Shown here in pieces: positions 34,052-41,673 of a DNA stretch of 64,000 nt. The DNA is from Streptomyces sp. RPT161 (GTDB taxonomy: Bacteria; Actinomycetota; Actinomycetes; Streptomycetales; Streptomycetaceae), in contig NZ_JAPZVN010000003.1 in the NCBI RefSeq assembly GCF_027533845.1, positions 186,001 through 250,000 of the forward strand, in the 5' to 3' direction. A model generated the notes under the pieces. It had not been told where the DNA came from. It did not search any database and worked only from the letters and a program-made list of their open reading frames with translations. Made by a program: the position numbers and the translations under genes. Numbering within the stretch: position 1 is the stretch's first letter; each line of letters begins with the position of its first letter.

Positions 34052-34735
34052 GTGTCCGCTTTGCTGGTTTCCCGTCCGCGTTTTCTCCGCAGGGGTTCAC
34101 GCATCGGCCGTCGTCTCGTCCACCTCTATGTCGGACTCGTGCTGTACGGCGCGAGCGACGCCCTGCTGGTCCGCGCCGGACTCGGCCTCGACCCATGGGA
34201 CGTGCTGCACCAGGGCGTCACCCGGCACACCGGGCTGAGCATCGGCACCGTTTCGATCATCGCCGGGGCGCTGGTACTGCTGCTGTGGTGGCCGCTTCGG
34301 CAACTGCCCGGTCTGGGCACGGTCTCCAACGTCTTCCTGGTCGGGCTCTCGCTGGACGCGACGCTGCGCCTGGTGCCCGTACCGCACTCGCTGACCGTGC
34401 GGGTACCGCTGCTGGCCGCGGCGATCGTGCTGAACGCCATCGCCACCGGCCTGTACATCTCGGCCCGCTTCGGTCCTGGACCGCGCGACGGGCTGATGAC
34501 CGGACTGCACCGGCGCACCGGCCGCTCCATCCGGCTGGTGCGTACCGCGATCGAGGTCGCGGTGCTGGTGTCGGGCTTCCTGCTCGGCGGTTCGGTGGGC
34601 GTCGGCACGGTCGCGTACGCGCTGGCGATCGGCCCGCTGGCCCAGGTGTTCCTCGGTGTCTTCGCGCTGCCCGGGACGGGTGAGGGCACGGTGGTGGCCC
34701 GGGACGCGCAGGCACCGGCCAGGGCGTGTGCGTAG
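34052..34735 (+). CDS. yczE: YczE-type membrane protein (YitT/YczE family)
   Basis: A 227-residue integral membrane protein with five or six helices. Characteristic segments are HLYVGLVLYGASDALLVRAGLGLDPWDVLHQGV, the SIGTVSIIAGALVLLLWWPL helix and GPGPRDGLMTGLHRRTGRSIRLVR (conserved cytosolic loop). Its function is unknown. A link to the divergent MocR-type regulator is conserved across phyla. Start: GTG 34052 directly abuts the G-rich AGGGGGG. TTG 34061, three codons later, has better spacing to that element and may be the real start. Confidence 0.88.
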   Translation: MSALLVSRPRFLRRGSRIGRRLVHLYVGLVLYGASDALLVRAGLGLDPWDVLHQGVTRHTGLSIGTVSIIAGALVLLLWWPLRQLPGLGTVSNVFLVGLSLDATLRLVPVPHSLTVRVPLLAAAIVLNAIATGLYISARFGPGPRDGLMTGLHRRTGRSIRLVRTAIEVAVLVSGFLLGGSVGVGTVAYALAIGPLAQVFLGVFALPGTGEGTVVARDAQAPARACA

Positions 34736-34753
34736 CGCGCGATACTGCGTGGT

Positions 34754-35533
34754 GTGAGCGCACCCCGTCACCCCTTCCTCGACCAGCCGGGACCACTCGC
34801 CTTCGCCCATCGCGGCGGTACGGCGGACGGCCTGGAGAACACCCTGACCGCCTTCCGGCGTGCGGTCGACCTCGGCTACCGCTATCTGGAGACCGACGTG
34901 CACGCCACGGCCGACGGCCAGCTCGTCGCCTTCCATGACGCGACGTTGGACCGGGTCACCGACGGCCGCGGGGCCATAGCCGATCTGCCGTGGAGGGAGG
35001 TGCAAGCCGCCCGGGTGGCGGGCAAGGAGCCGGTTCCGCTGTTCCACGAGTTGCTGGACGCCTTTCCCGAGGCCCGGTTCAACGTGGATGTGAAGGCCGC
35101 CGCGGCGATCGAACCACTGGTGCGGGCCATCGAGCGGGCCGACGCCTGGCACCGGGTCTGCGTGGGCTCCTTCTCCCAGGCCAGGGTGGACCGGGTGCGA
35201 GCGCTCGCCGGTCGACGGCTGGCGACCTCGCTCGGCGTTCGGGGCGTCGCCGCGCTGCGGCTGCTGAGCTTCGGCGGACGGCTGCCCGCGCCAGCCGCCG
35301 TGAACGCCGCGGTGTGCGTCCAGGTACCGGAGTGCCAGTCGGGCCTGCGCGTGGTGGACCGGCGGTTCCTGCGCGCCGCCCACCGCAGGGGCCTTCAGGT
35401 GCACGTGTGGACCGTCAACGACCGCGAGCGGATGGGTATGCTCCTCGACCTCGGTGTGGATGGCATCATGACCGACCAGATCGAGACGCTGCGCGCCGTG
35501 CTGGCCGAGCGGGGGGCCTGGCCGCAGGGCTGA
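34754..35533 (+). CDS. Glycerophosphodiester phosphodiesterase
   Basis: A 259-residue TIM-barrel enzyme that splits glycerophosphodiesters into glycerol-3-phosphate and an alcohol. Motifs: FAHRGG (catalytic His), ENTLTAF, LETDVHATADGQLVAFHD (metal-binding Glu-Asp and second His), FNVDVK, and WTVNDRERM, GVDGIMTD near the end. No signal peptide, so cytoplasmic. The GTG start has no ribosome-binding site. GATACT lies 7 bases upstream, a plausible -10 element for a leaderless message. An MFS gene follows after 72 bases. Confidence 0.93.
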   Translation: MSAPRHPFLDQPGPLAFAHRGGTADGLENTLTAFRRAVDLGYRYLETDVHATADGQLVAFHDATLDRVTDGRGAIADLPWREVQAARVAGKEPVPLFHELLDAFPEARFNVDVKAAAAIEPLVRAIERADAWHRVCVGSFSQARVDRVRALAGRRLATSLGVRGVAALRLLSFGGRLPAPAAVNAAVCVQVPECQSGLRVVDRRFLRAAHRRGLQVHVWTVNDRERMGMLLDLGVDGIMTDQIETLRAVLAERGAWPQG

Positions 35534-35605
35534 GCCCCCACACGGTCTGGGACAACGGCCGGTACCCCGGGGTCGGGGACCACGGGGGACGACAAGGGGA
35601 CAGCG

Positions 35606-36985
35606 TTGGGCGGGCAGGACAGACGGGACGCGACCACGACCGCGACGGCACCGGCCGTCGGCCGTTCGCCGCGGGAGCGGCGGCGCGAGCAACGGGGCTG
35701 GTACTTCTACGACTTCGCGATCACGGTCTTCTCCACCAGTGTGCTGACCGTCTTCCTCGGTCCGTATCTGACCGAGGTCGCCAAGGCCGCGGCCGACGCG
35801 CAGGGCTATGTGCATCCGCTGGGGGTTCCGGTCCGCGCGGGCTCGTTCTTCTCGTACACCGTCTCGGCGGCGGTGCTGCTGTCGGTGTTCGTGATGCCGC
35901 TGGCGGCGGCGGTCGCGGACCGTACCGGGCGCAAGAAGCCGGTGCTGGCGCTGTTCGCCTACCTGGGCGCGGGCGCCACCACCGGCTTCTTCTTCCTGGC
36001 CGGGAACCGCTATCTGCTGGGCGGGGCGCTGCTGATCGTGGCCGTGGTCAGCTACGGGGCCTCGATCGTGGTCTACAACTCGTTCCTGCCGCAGATCGCC
36101 GAGCCCGACGAGCGGGACACGGTCTCCTCACGCGGCTGGGCCGCGGGCTACGTGGCCGGTTCGATAGTGCTGGTGGCGAATCTGGCGCTGTTCTTGAACC
36201 ATGACTCCTTCGGCGTCTCCCAGGGCATGGCGGTGCGGATCTGCATGGCCTCGGCCGGGCTGTGGTGGGCCGTGTTCGCCGTCGTGCCGCTGCGGCGGCT
36301 GCGGGACCGGCCGCTGGTGGCCGCGGAGTCGGGGGCGGCGCTCGGCCAGGGGTGGCGGCAACTGGTCTCGACGGCACGTGAGTTGCGTCACTACCCGCTG
36401 ACGCTGGCCTTCCTGCTGGCCTACCTCGTCTACAACGACGGCGTGCAGACGGTGATTTCGCAGGCCTCGCTGTACGGGTCCCAGCAACTGGGGCTCAGCC
36501 AGACCACGTTGATCGCGGCGGTGCTGCTGGTCCAGGTGCTGGCGGTGGCGGGGGCGCTGCTGATGGGGCGGCTGGCCCGGCGTTACGGGGCGAAGCGGAC
36601 CCTGCTGTGCGCGCTGGTCGCCTGGACCGCGACCGTGACCGCCGGGTTCTTCCTGCCAGCGGGGCGTCCGGCCTGGTTCTTCGTGCTGGCCTGCGCGATC
36701 GGGATGGTGATGGGCGGCAGCCAGGCGCTGTCCCGGTCACTGTTCTCGCATCTGATCCCGGAGGGCAAGGAGGCCGAGTACTTCGCCGTGTACCAGATGA
36801 GCGACCGGGGCACGAGCTGGCTGGGCCCGCTGCTGTTCGGCCTGGCGTTCCAGCTGACCGGGGACTACCGCTACGCCATCATCTCGCTGGTGGTGTTCTT
36901 CGCGGTGGGCTTCGTACTGCTCGCGCGGGTACCGGTACGGCGCGCGGTGGCCGCGGTGGGCCGTTCGGCGCCTGGCCTGATTTAG
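35606..36985 (+). CDS. MFS transporter, UMF1/Atg22-like
   Basis: A 459-residue transporter with 12 predicted helices. The N-terminal WYFYDFAITVFSTSVLTVFLGPYLTEV is characteristic of the UMF1 (Atg22-like) branch of the major facilitator superfamily. VVYNSFLPQIA and YLVYNDGVQTVISQASLYG are further hallmarks, and GRKKPVLAL after helix 3 is the cytoplasmic loop. The substrate is unknown; amino acids are suggested by the yeast relative. The TTG start follows AAGGGGACAGCG. It sits between the glycerophosphodiesterase and rbpA genes. Confidence 0.9.
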   Translation: MGGQDRRDATTTATAPAVGRSPRERRREQRGWYFYDFAITVFSTSVLTVFLGPYLTEVAKAAADAQGYVHPLGVPVRAGSFFSYTVSAAVLLSVFVMPLAAAVADRTGRKKPVLALFAYLGAGATTGFFFLAGNRYLLGGALLIVAVVSYGASIVVYNSFLPQIAEPDERDTVSSRGWAAGYVAGSIVLVANLALFLNHDSFGVSQGMAVRICMASAGLWWAVFAVVPLRRLRDRPLVAAESGAALGQGWRQLVSTARELRHYPLTLAFLLAYLVYNDGVQTVISQASLYGSQQLGLSQTTLIAAVLLVQVLAVAGALLMGRLARRYGAKRTLLCALVAWTATVTAGFFLPAGRPAWFFVLACAIGMVMGGSQALSRSLFSHLIPEGKEAEYFAVYQMSDRGTSWLGPLLFGLAFQLTGDYRYAIISLVVFFAVGFVLLARVPVRRAVAAVGRSAPGLI

Positions 36986-37192
36986 CTCCTGAGGCGGAAG
37001 GGGAGTAGTGTACGCGGTTGACCAGCCGGATGGACCGTTACTGCGCGCTAAGGATGCAAAAACGACGGGTGATATCTCCTGTCAGATGTGACAAAACGGG
37101 CGGCGGCGGGTACAACAAAGGGCGGCACGAACAGGCGGTGCTGCGCGATTAGCGCCTCCAGTGAGGGCGACGACGGGCAGATGTCCGAATCG

Positions 37193-37218
37193 GGAATCTT
37201 CACCGCCGACCGGACGTT
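37193..37218 (+). promoter_or_regulatory. Sigma-R promoter of rbpA
   Basis: GGAAT at 37193-37197 and GTT at 37216-37218 with exactly 18 bases between them: the consensus GGAAT-N18-GTT of the disulfide-stress sigma factor R. It lies 62 bases before the rbpA ATG. rbpA of S. coelicolor is known to have a sigma-R dependent promoter. Confidence 0.85.
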
Positions 37219-37279
37219 GACCGGATGACGACGACAGCGACACCTGTCCTGTGGGCGACAAGCCCGGGAGGCACGATTC

Positions 37280-37654
37280 ATGAGTGAGCGAGCTCTCCGC
37301 GGCACGCGACTCGGGGCGACCAGCTACGAGACCGACCGCGGCATCGATCTGGCCCCGCGCCAGACGGTGGAGTACGCATGTCAGAACGGACATCGCTTTG
37401 AGATGCCGTTCTCAATGGAGGCCGAGATTCCTCCGGAGTGGGAGTGCCGCGCCTGCGGTGCCCAGGCGCTTTTGGTGGATGGAGAGGGCCCCGAGGAGAA
37501 GAAGACCAAGCCCGCGCGTACGCACTGGGACATGCTCATGGAGCGCCGTACCCGTGAGGAACTCGAAGAGGTGCTGGCCGAACGGCTGGCCGTGCTTCGT
37601 TCCGGCGGCATGAACATCGCGGTGCATCCGCGCGACAACCGCAAGTCCGCCTGA
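37280..37654 (+). CDS. rbpA: RNA polymerase-binding protein RbpA
   Basis: A 124-residue actinobacterial transcription factor that binds principal sigma (HrdB) and RNA polymerase, stabilising open complexes and affecting rifampicin response. Residues 1-25 form the disordered tail, and 28-70 the core with a zinc-type set Cys34, His38, Cys56, Cys59. Residues 80-112 are the sigma-interaction helix (WDMLMERRTREELEEVLAERLAVLR). The basic linker contains EKKTKPARTH. GGGAGG precedes the ATG. It has a sigma-R promoter and a strong terminator, so it is monocistronic. The FxsA and Ppm1 neighbours match the S. coelicolor order. Confidence 0.97.
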   Translation: MSERALRGTRLGATSYETDRGIDLAPRQTVEYACQNGHRFEMPFSMEAEIPPEWECRACGAQALLVDGEGPEEKKTKPARTHWDMLMERRTREELEEVLAERLAVLRSGGMNIAVHPRDNRKSA

Positions 37655-37672
37655 CCAGGCGTACAGCGACAC

Positions 37673-37719
37673 ACGGCCCGGGCGGCGGCACACACTGCGT
37701 GTGCCGCCGCCCGGGCCGT
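37673..37719. terminator. Very strong bidirectional terminator (21-bp stem)
   Basis: A perfect 21-bp stem (37673-37693 with 37699-37719) and a 5-base ACTGC loop, 19 bases after the rbpA stop and 10 bases before the convergent fxsA stop. It serves both genes. Confidence 0.9.
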
Positions 37720-37729
37720 CTGCGTACGG

Positions 37730-38305
37730 TTACGGGGTCAGCGGCGGCCGGGAGGCGCCCTTCCCGGGCTCCGGTGGCCGCGAGCCGCCGTCGCTGATCA
37801 CCTCGCCCTGCACCACCTTGCCGTCCGGCCAGCGCATCCGCATCTGCTCCCCCGCGCCACGCGCCTGCTGGAAGGTGTCACCGAGAGACCCGGGGGCGGA
37901 CCGCCGAAGCGCCCTGCCCGCGACCTTGGCCAGCGCCTTGCGGGTGGGTGGGAACAGGCACAGCAGCCCGGCCGCGTCCGACAGGAAGCCCGGGACCATG
38001 ATGAGCAGGCCGCCGAGCATCTCCATCCCGGCGCCGTCCGAGTTCACCTCGGGGCCGCCGGAGCGCAGCGCCCCGGTCAGGCCCTGCCAGGCACGCCGCC
38101 CGGCCCGCTTGACCGCGTAACCGCCGACCAGGAATCCGGCGAGCAGCAGGAGCAGCACCATGCCGCCACCGATCGCTCCGGCCACCACGGTGAGCAGCCA
38201 GATCTCCAGTACCGCCCAGACCGCCACCGCGAGCGGGACGAGCGGCCGGGGACGGGAGCGGGTGGGCCGCGACGGACGGGACGGGTCAGGTGCGCCGAAG
38301 GTCAT
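37730..38305 (-). CDS. fxsA: FxsA-family membrane protein
   Basis: A 191-residue protein. Helices at about 20-60 (LVPLAVAVWAVLEIWLLTVVAGAIGGGMVLLLLLAGFLVGG) are followed by the FxsA signature region MEMLGGLLIMVPGFLSDAAGLLCLFPPTR. The C-terminal tail is soluble (WPDGKVVQGEVISDGG). E. coli FxsA limits exclusion of phage T7; the role in Streptomyces is unknown. ATG 38305 is used. An extended upstream frame exists, but it lacks a ribosome-binding site. Confidence 0.92.
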   Translation of the reverse strand: MTFGAPDPSRPSRPTRSRPRPLVPLAVAVWAVLEIWLLTVVAGAIGGGMVLLLLLAGFLVGGYAVKRAGRRAWQGLTGALRSGGPEVNSDGAGMEMLGGLLIMVPGFLSDAAGLLCLFPPTRKALAKVAGRALRRSAPGSLGDTFQQARGAGEQMRMRWPDGKVVQGEVISDGGSRPPEPGKGASRPPLTP

Positions 38306-38483
38306 ACCCCCAATTGTGCCTGGCACCGCCGGATTGCTTTCGGCGGTGCCATCTCGGTCCCCGGGGGCCGACGCTGCGGTGGGGTGGCCGGGTTGCGCCG
38401 ACGGGATACCACCGGAGCGCATCGCGGGGTGCTCGCCGTCACGGCGGAAACGACGATCCGTCGCGCCGACGAGCGACCACAAC

Positions 38484-38506
38484 GTTCGAGACCGGCGGTC
38501 TCGAAC
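38484..38506. repeat. Perfect 10-bp inverted repeat
   Basis: GTTCGAGACC, then GGC, then GGTCTCGAAC. It lies between the end of the ppm gene (38555) and the start of fxsA (38305). It could end the ppm transcript or bind a regulator of fxsA; the 3-base spacer favours an operator over a hairpin. Confidence 0.55.
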
Positions 38507-38554
38507 CCACCGCAGCCCGGCGAACCCCGTCCACCTGGCGCTACGCGCCGCCGC

Positions 38555-39340
38555 TCACTTGCGGCCGCGGACCCGGTTCAGCCGGGAGCTGACGCCCCAG
38601 GTGGTGACCCGCCACAGGGCCTCCACGACGATGTTGCGGCTCATCTTGCTGTCGCCGCGCTCGCGTTCCACGAAGGTGATCGGCACCTCTACCACCTGGA
38701 AGCCCTTCTGGACCGCGCGCCAGGCCAGGTCGACCTGGAAGCAGTAGCCCGCCGAGGCCACCTCGTCCATGCCCAGGCCCTCCAGGGTCTCCTTGCGGAA
38801 GGCCCGGTAGCCGCCGGTCACGTCCCGGATCGGGACGCCCAGCATCAGACGCGAGTAGGTGCTGCCGCCGCGCGAGAGGAACTCGCGGGACTTGGGCCAG
38901 TTCACCACCCGGCCGCCCGGGACCCAGCGGGAGCCCAGCACCAGGTCGGCGTTCTGCAGCGCGGTCAGCAGCCGCGGCAGTTCCTCGGGCTGGTGGGAGC
39001 CGTCGGCGTCCATCTCCACCAGCACGCCGTAGCCGTTGTCGATGCCCCAGCGGAAGCCCGCCAGATAGGCGGCGCCGAGTCCTTCCTTGCCCTTGCGGTG
39101 CAGCACCTTGACGTGGTCGTCCTCGGAGGCGAGCTCGTCGGCGATCTTGCCGGTGCCGTCCGGGCTGTTGTCATCAGCGATCAACAGGTGCGCCTCGGGC
39201 ACGGACTCCCGCACCCGGGCGACGATCGGCTTGATGTTCTCGGCTTCGTTGTAGGTCGGGATGATGACCAGTACCGTGCCGAGCGGGCCGAACTGCCGCC
39301 CCTGGGCGCCGCCTTGGGTGACGCCGTCGCCGTTGTTCAC
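38555..39340 (-). CDS. ppm1: Polyprenol monophosphomannose synthase (GT2)
   Basis: A 261-residue glycosyltransferase family 2 enzyme that makes polyprenol-phosphate-mannose, the donor for protein O-mannosylation and cell-envelope glycans. Motifs: VLVIIPTYNEAENI, LLIADDNSPDGT, YGVLVEMDADGSHQPEEL (DxD site) and RDVTGGYRAFRKETL. It lacks membrane helices, as in the two-gene actinobacterial arrangement with Lnt. The GTG start shares a base with the TAG stop of the upstream lnt gene (TAGTG), and AAGGGGAAG precedes it. The order rbpA-fxsA-ppm1 is conserved in Streptomyces. Confidence 0.94.
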   Translation of the reverse strand: MNNGDGVTQGGAQGRQFGPLGTVLVIIPTYNEAENIKPIVARVRESVPEAHLLIADDNSPDGTGKIADELASEDDHVKVLHRKGKEGLGAAYLAGFRWGIDNGYGVLVEMDADGSHQPEELPRLLTALQNADLVLGSRWVPGGRVVNWPKSREFLSRGGSTYSRLMLGVPIRDVTGGYRAFRKETLEGLGMDEVASAGYCFQVDLAWRAVQKGFQVVEVPITFVERERGDSKMSRNIVVEALWRVTTWGVSSRLNRVRGRK

Positions 39341-41001
39341 TACTTCCCCTTATCCTCCATACGTCCCCGCCTGCCAGGCCAGATCGCGGCGGCGCAGGAC
39401 AGGACGCCCACCATAGCGAGAGTCCACTCGGGTACCGCGCCGATCCTGTCGGCAACGGTGGTTCCATCGCGTAGCGGGAGGTTCACATTGAGCACCTCCC
39501 GGGTGAATTCCTTGCTTCGCTGCTTGACGGTGCCGTTGGGTTCAACTAGCGCGCTGATTCCGCTGGTTGCCGCCGCGACCACCGCCCGGCCGTGCTCGAC
39601 GGCCCGCAGCCGGTACATCGCGAGCTGCTGCTCGGGTTGACCGGTTCGCCCGTAGGTGGCGTTGTTGGTCTGTACGACAAGGGCGCGCGCGCCCGCGTTC
39701 ACCGTGTCCCGGACGATCCCGTCGTAGGCGACCTCGAAGCAGATCACGTCGCCGAGCCGGGCGCCGCCCATCGTCATCACGCCGGTGTGCTTGCCGGGGT
39801 AGAAGTCGCGCGGGATCTCGTCCAGCCGGTGGATGACCTTGGTCAGCTCCTTGCGGAACGGCACGTACTCGCCGAACGGCACCGGGTGCTGCTTGGTGTA
39901 CGAGGCGCCGGGCCCGGTGGTCGGCGACCACAGGATGCCCTCGTTCTGCACGTGGTCCGCGTCCGGCCCGTCGACCAGGGCGCCGACCAGCACCGGCACG
40001 CCGATCGCCCGTACCGCCCCGGTGATCGCGTCGTACGCCTGCGGGTAGCTGAACGGGTCCAGGTCGGAGGAGTTCTCCGGCCAGATCACCAGGTCCGGCT
40101 TGGGGACGCGGCCCGCCTTGATGTCGCGGGCGAGTTGCAGGGTGGCGTTGACGTGGTTGTTGAGGATCATCATCGGGCGGCCGAGGAAGTGCATCCCCGG
40201 CTGGGCCACGTTGCCCTGGACCACGGCGACCTTCAGCTGACCGTCGGCGTTGGTCGGCACCGGTACCGCGTAGCCGCAGCCGCCCACCAACAGGGCCAGC
40301 ACGGCGGCGCCGAGCCCGGTGAACGCCTGCCGGCCCCGGCCGCGCGAGCGCCACCCGGCGAGCACGGCGGCGGCCAGCAGCCCGCCGCACAGCGCGACGA
40401 CGAAGGTGACCAGCGGGGCGCCGCCGAGCGCGGCGAACGGGGTGAACGGCGAGCCCGCGTTGGCGAACGCCAGCCGCCCCCACGGGAAGCCGCCGAACGG
40501 CACCCGGTCCCTGACCAGTTCCTCCGCGACCCACAGGCAGCCGACCCACAGCGGCCGGCAGCGCAGCCGCGAGGTCAGCGCGAGTCCCGCGCCCAGCGGC
40601 ACGAAGAAGGCGGCCTCGATGGCGGACAGTCCGATGACCGCGTCCCAGCCGACCACGTGCAGCCACTGCAGCAGCCAGACGAAGAACGGAAACCCGAAGG
40701 CGAACCCGGTCCACGCCGCCTGGCGGGCGGTACGGCGGTGGGTGAGCAGCGTGAGCGCGGCGACCGCGGCGATCGACAGCGGCCACAGGTCGTAGGGCGG
40801 GAAGGCGGCGGTGAGCGCCAGTCCGCCGGCCACCGCGAGGGCGGTGCGCCGCCAGTCCGCGCGGGCCGCCCGGGCCAGCCGTCGCATCCGCCCCGGCCGG
40901 TGCCCCGGTTCCGTCCGGATGCCGGGTTCGGGCGCGCCGAGGGTACCGTCCACGGGTCGAGCGGTGGCGGTGTCGGGTCGCGGTGGCACGGTCGCGGCCA
41001 T
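39340..41001 (-). CDS. lnt: Apolipoprotein N-acyltransferase
   Basis: A 553-residue membrane enzyme that adds the third fatty acid to lipoproteins. Residues 1-45 are disordered, 50-240 hold about six helices, and the C-terminal carbon-nitrogen hydrolase domain contains the triad regions WPENSSDLDPFSYPQAY (Glu), YTKQHPVPFGEYVPF (Lys) and GDVICFEVAYDGI (Cys). TNNATYGRTGQPEQQ is also typical. A last helix precedes the stop. ATG 41001 has AGAGGA very close upstream; the GTG five codons on is better spaced and possible. Ppm1 is directly downstream and overlapping. Confidence 0.93.
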   Translation of the reverse strand: MAATVPPRPDTATARPVDGTLGAPEPGIRTEPGHRPGRMRRLARAARADWRRTALAVAGGLALTAAFPPYDLWPLSIAAVAALTLLTHRRTARQAAWTGFAFGFPFFVWLLQWLHVVGWDAVIGLSAIEAAFFVPLGAGLALTSRLRCRPLWVGCLWVAEELVRDRVPFGGFPWGRLAFANAGSPFTPFAALGGAPLVTFVVALCGGLLAAAVLAGWRSRGRGRQAFTGLGAAVLALLVGGCGYAVPVPTNADGQLKVAVVQGNVAQPGMHFLGRPMMILNNHVNATLQLARDIKAGRVPKPDLVIWPENSSDLDPFSYPQAYDAITGAVRAIGVPVLVGALVDGPDADHVQNEGILWSPTTGPGASYTKQHPVPFGEYVPFRKELTKVIHRLDEIPRDFYPGKHTGVMTMGGARLGDVICFEVAYDGIVRDTVNAGARALVVQTNNATYGRTGQPEQQLAMYRLRAVEHGRAVVAAATSGISALVEPNGTVKQRSKEFTREVLNVNLPLRDGTTVADRIGAVPEWTLAMVGVLSCAAAIWPGRRGRMEDKGK

Positions 41002-41673
41002 TCCTCTTCTGCGTAGGGGCGACGTCCGTTGCTGGCGGAAGCCGGGGCGCTTCCGGGGACGCTGAGTCGCGATGGTCGTGCAGTGACCGTACAACGACTG
41101 AGCGCCCGCCGTCGCCGCCGGGGCGCAAAGCCTTGGGAAGGGGAGGTTTTGCCGACCCTTTCCGCACCAAATGGAACGCTCCGCTCCGCGTTTCCGTGCG
41201 GGCCGCGGGCGGCGGTTTCCGCGGGCGGCCGCGGTGGACTGCGGATGGGGACCGGAACGCCCTTCGGGCCGACCTGGGAACCGCTGGCTGCGGATCGACC
41301 GAGAGCCGTTGTCTACTGGACGTCCGGGCCCCACCCGGGTCGCACCTGCCGCCCGGGCGGCACCCTTCCCCCCTGGCCCGCCCGCGAGCGGTGAGGGGCC
41401 GCGTTCCGTGCCGCGGGCGCTGGACCTGGCTCCCAGCGGCGGAGCGCCCGTTCGGCGCGCCACCCCATGGCCCAGCGGCGGTAGACGGAAGACACGGAGG
41501 ATCCCGGTCGGTCGTCCTGGTGGACTCGGCCGAACCTACTCGCCCGCGACCGCAGCCTGTCAACACCCGTGTGACCTGCGGCAATTCGGCAAATCAGCAG
41601 GTCAGTGCGGGATCGTCGGCCGGGCCGCGACAGGCCGAGTGGGCATCGTTCGGCGGTACGGCCGGGACGGGTG
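41002..41673. other. Long region upstream of lnt with a minus-strand promoter
   Basis: No supported gene in 670 bases. On the minus strand TTGACA (41563-41558) and TAGGTT (41538-41533), 19 bases apart, form a good -35/-10 pair pointing toward lnt. The transcript would have a leader of about 520 bases. The 16-bp palindrome TGCCGCCCGGGCGGCA (41347-41362) lies within it. No known riboswitch recognised. Confidence 0.5.

Noticed and set aside
41002-41463. N-terminal extension of lnt to 707 residues
   Set aside because: The extra residues are Arg/Gly/Pro-rich noise without a ribosome-binding site; the membrane protein begins naturally near ATG 41001.
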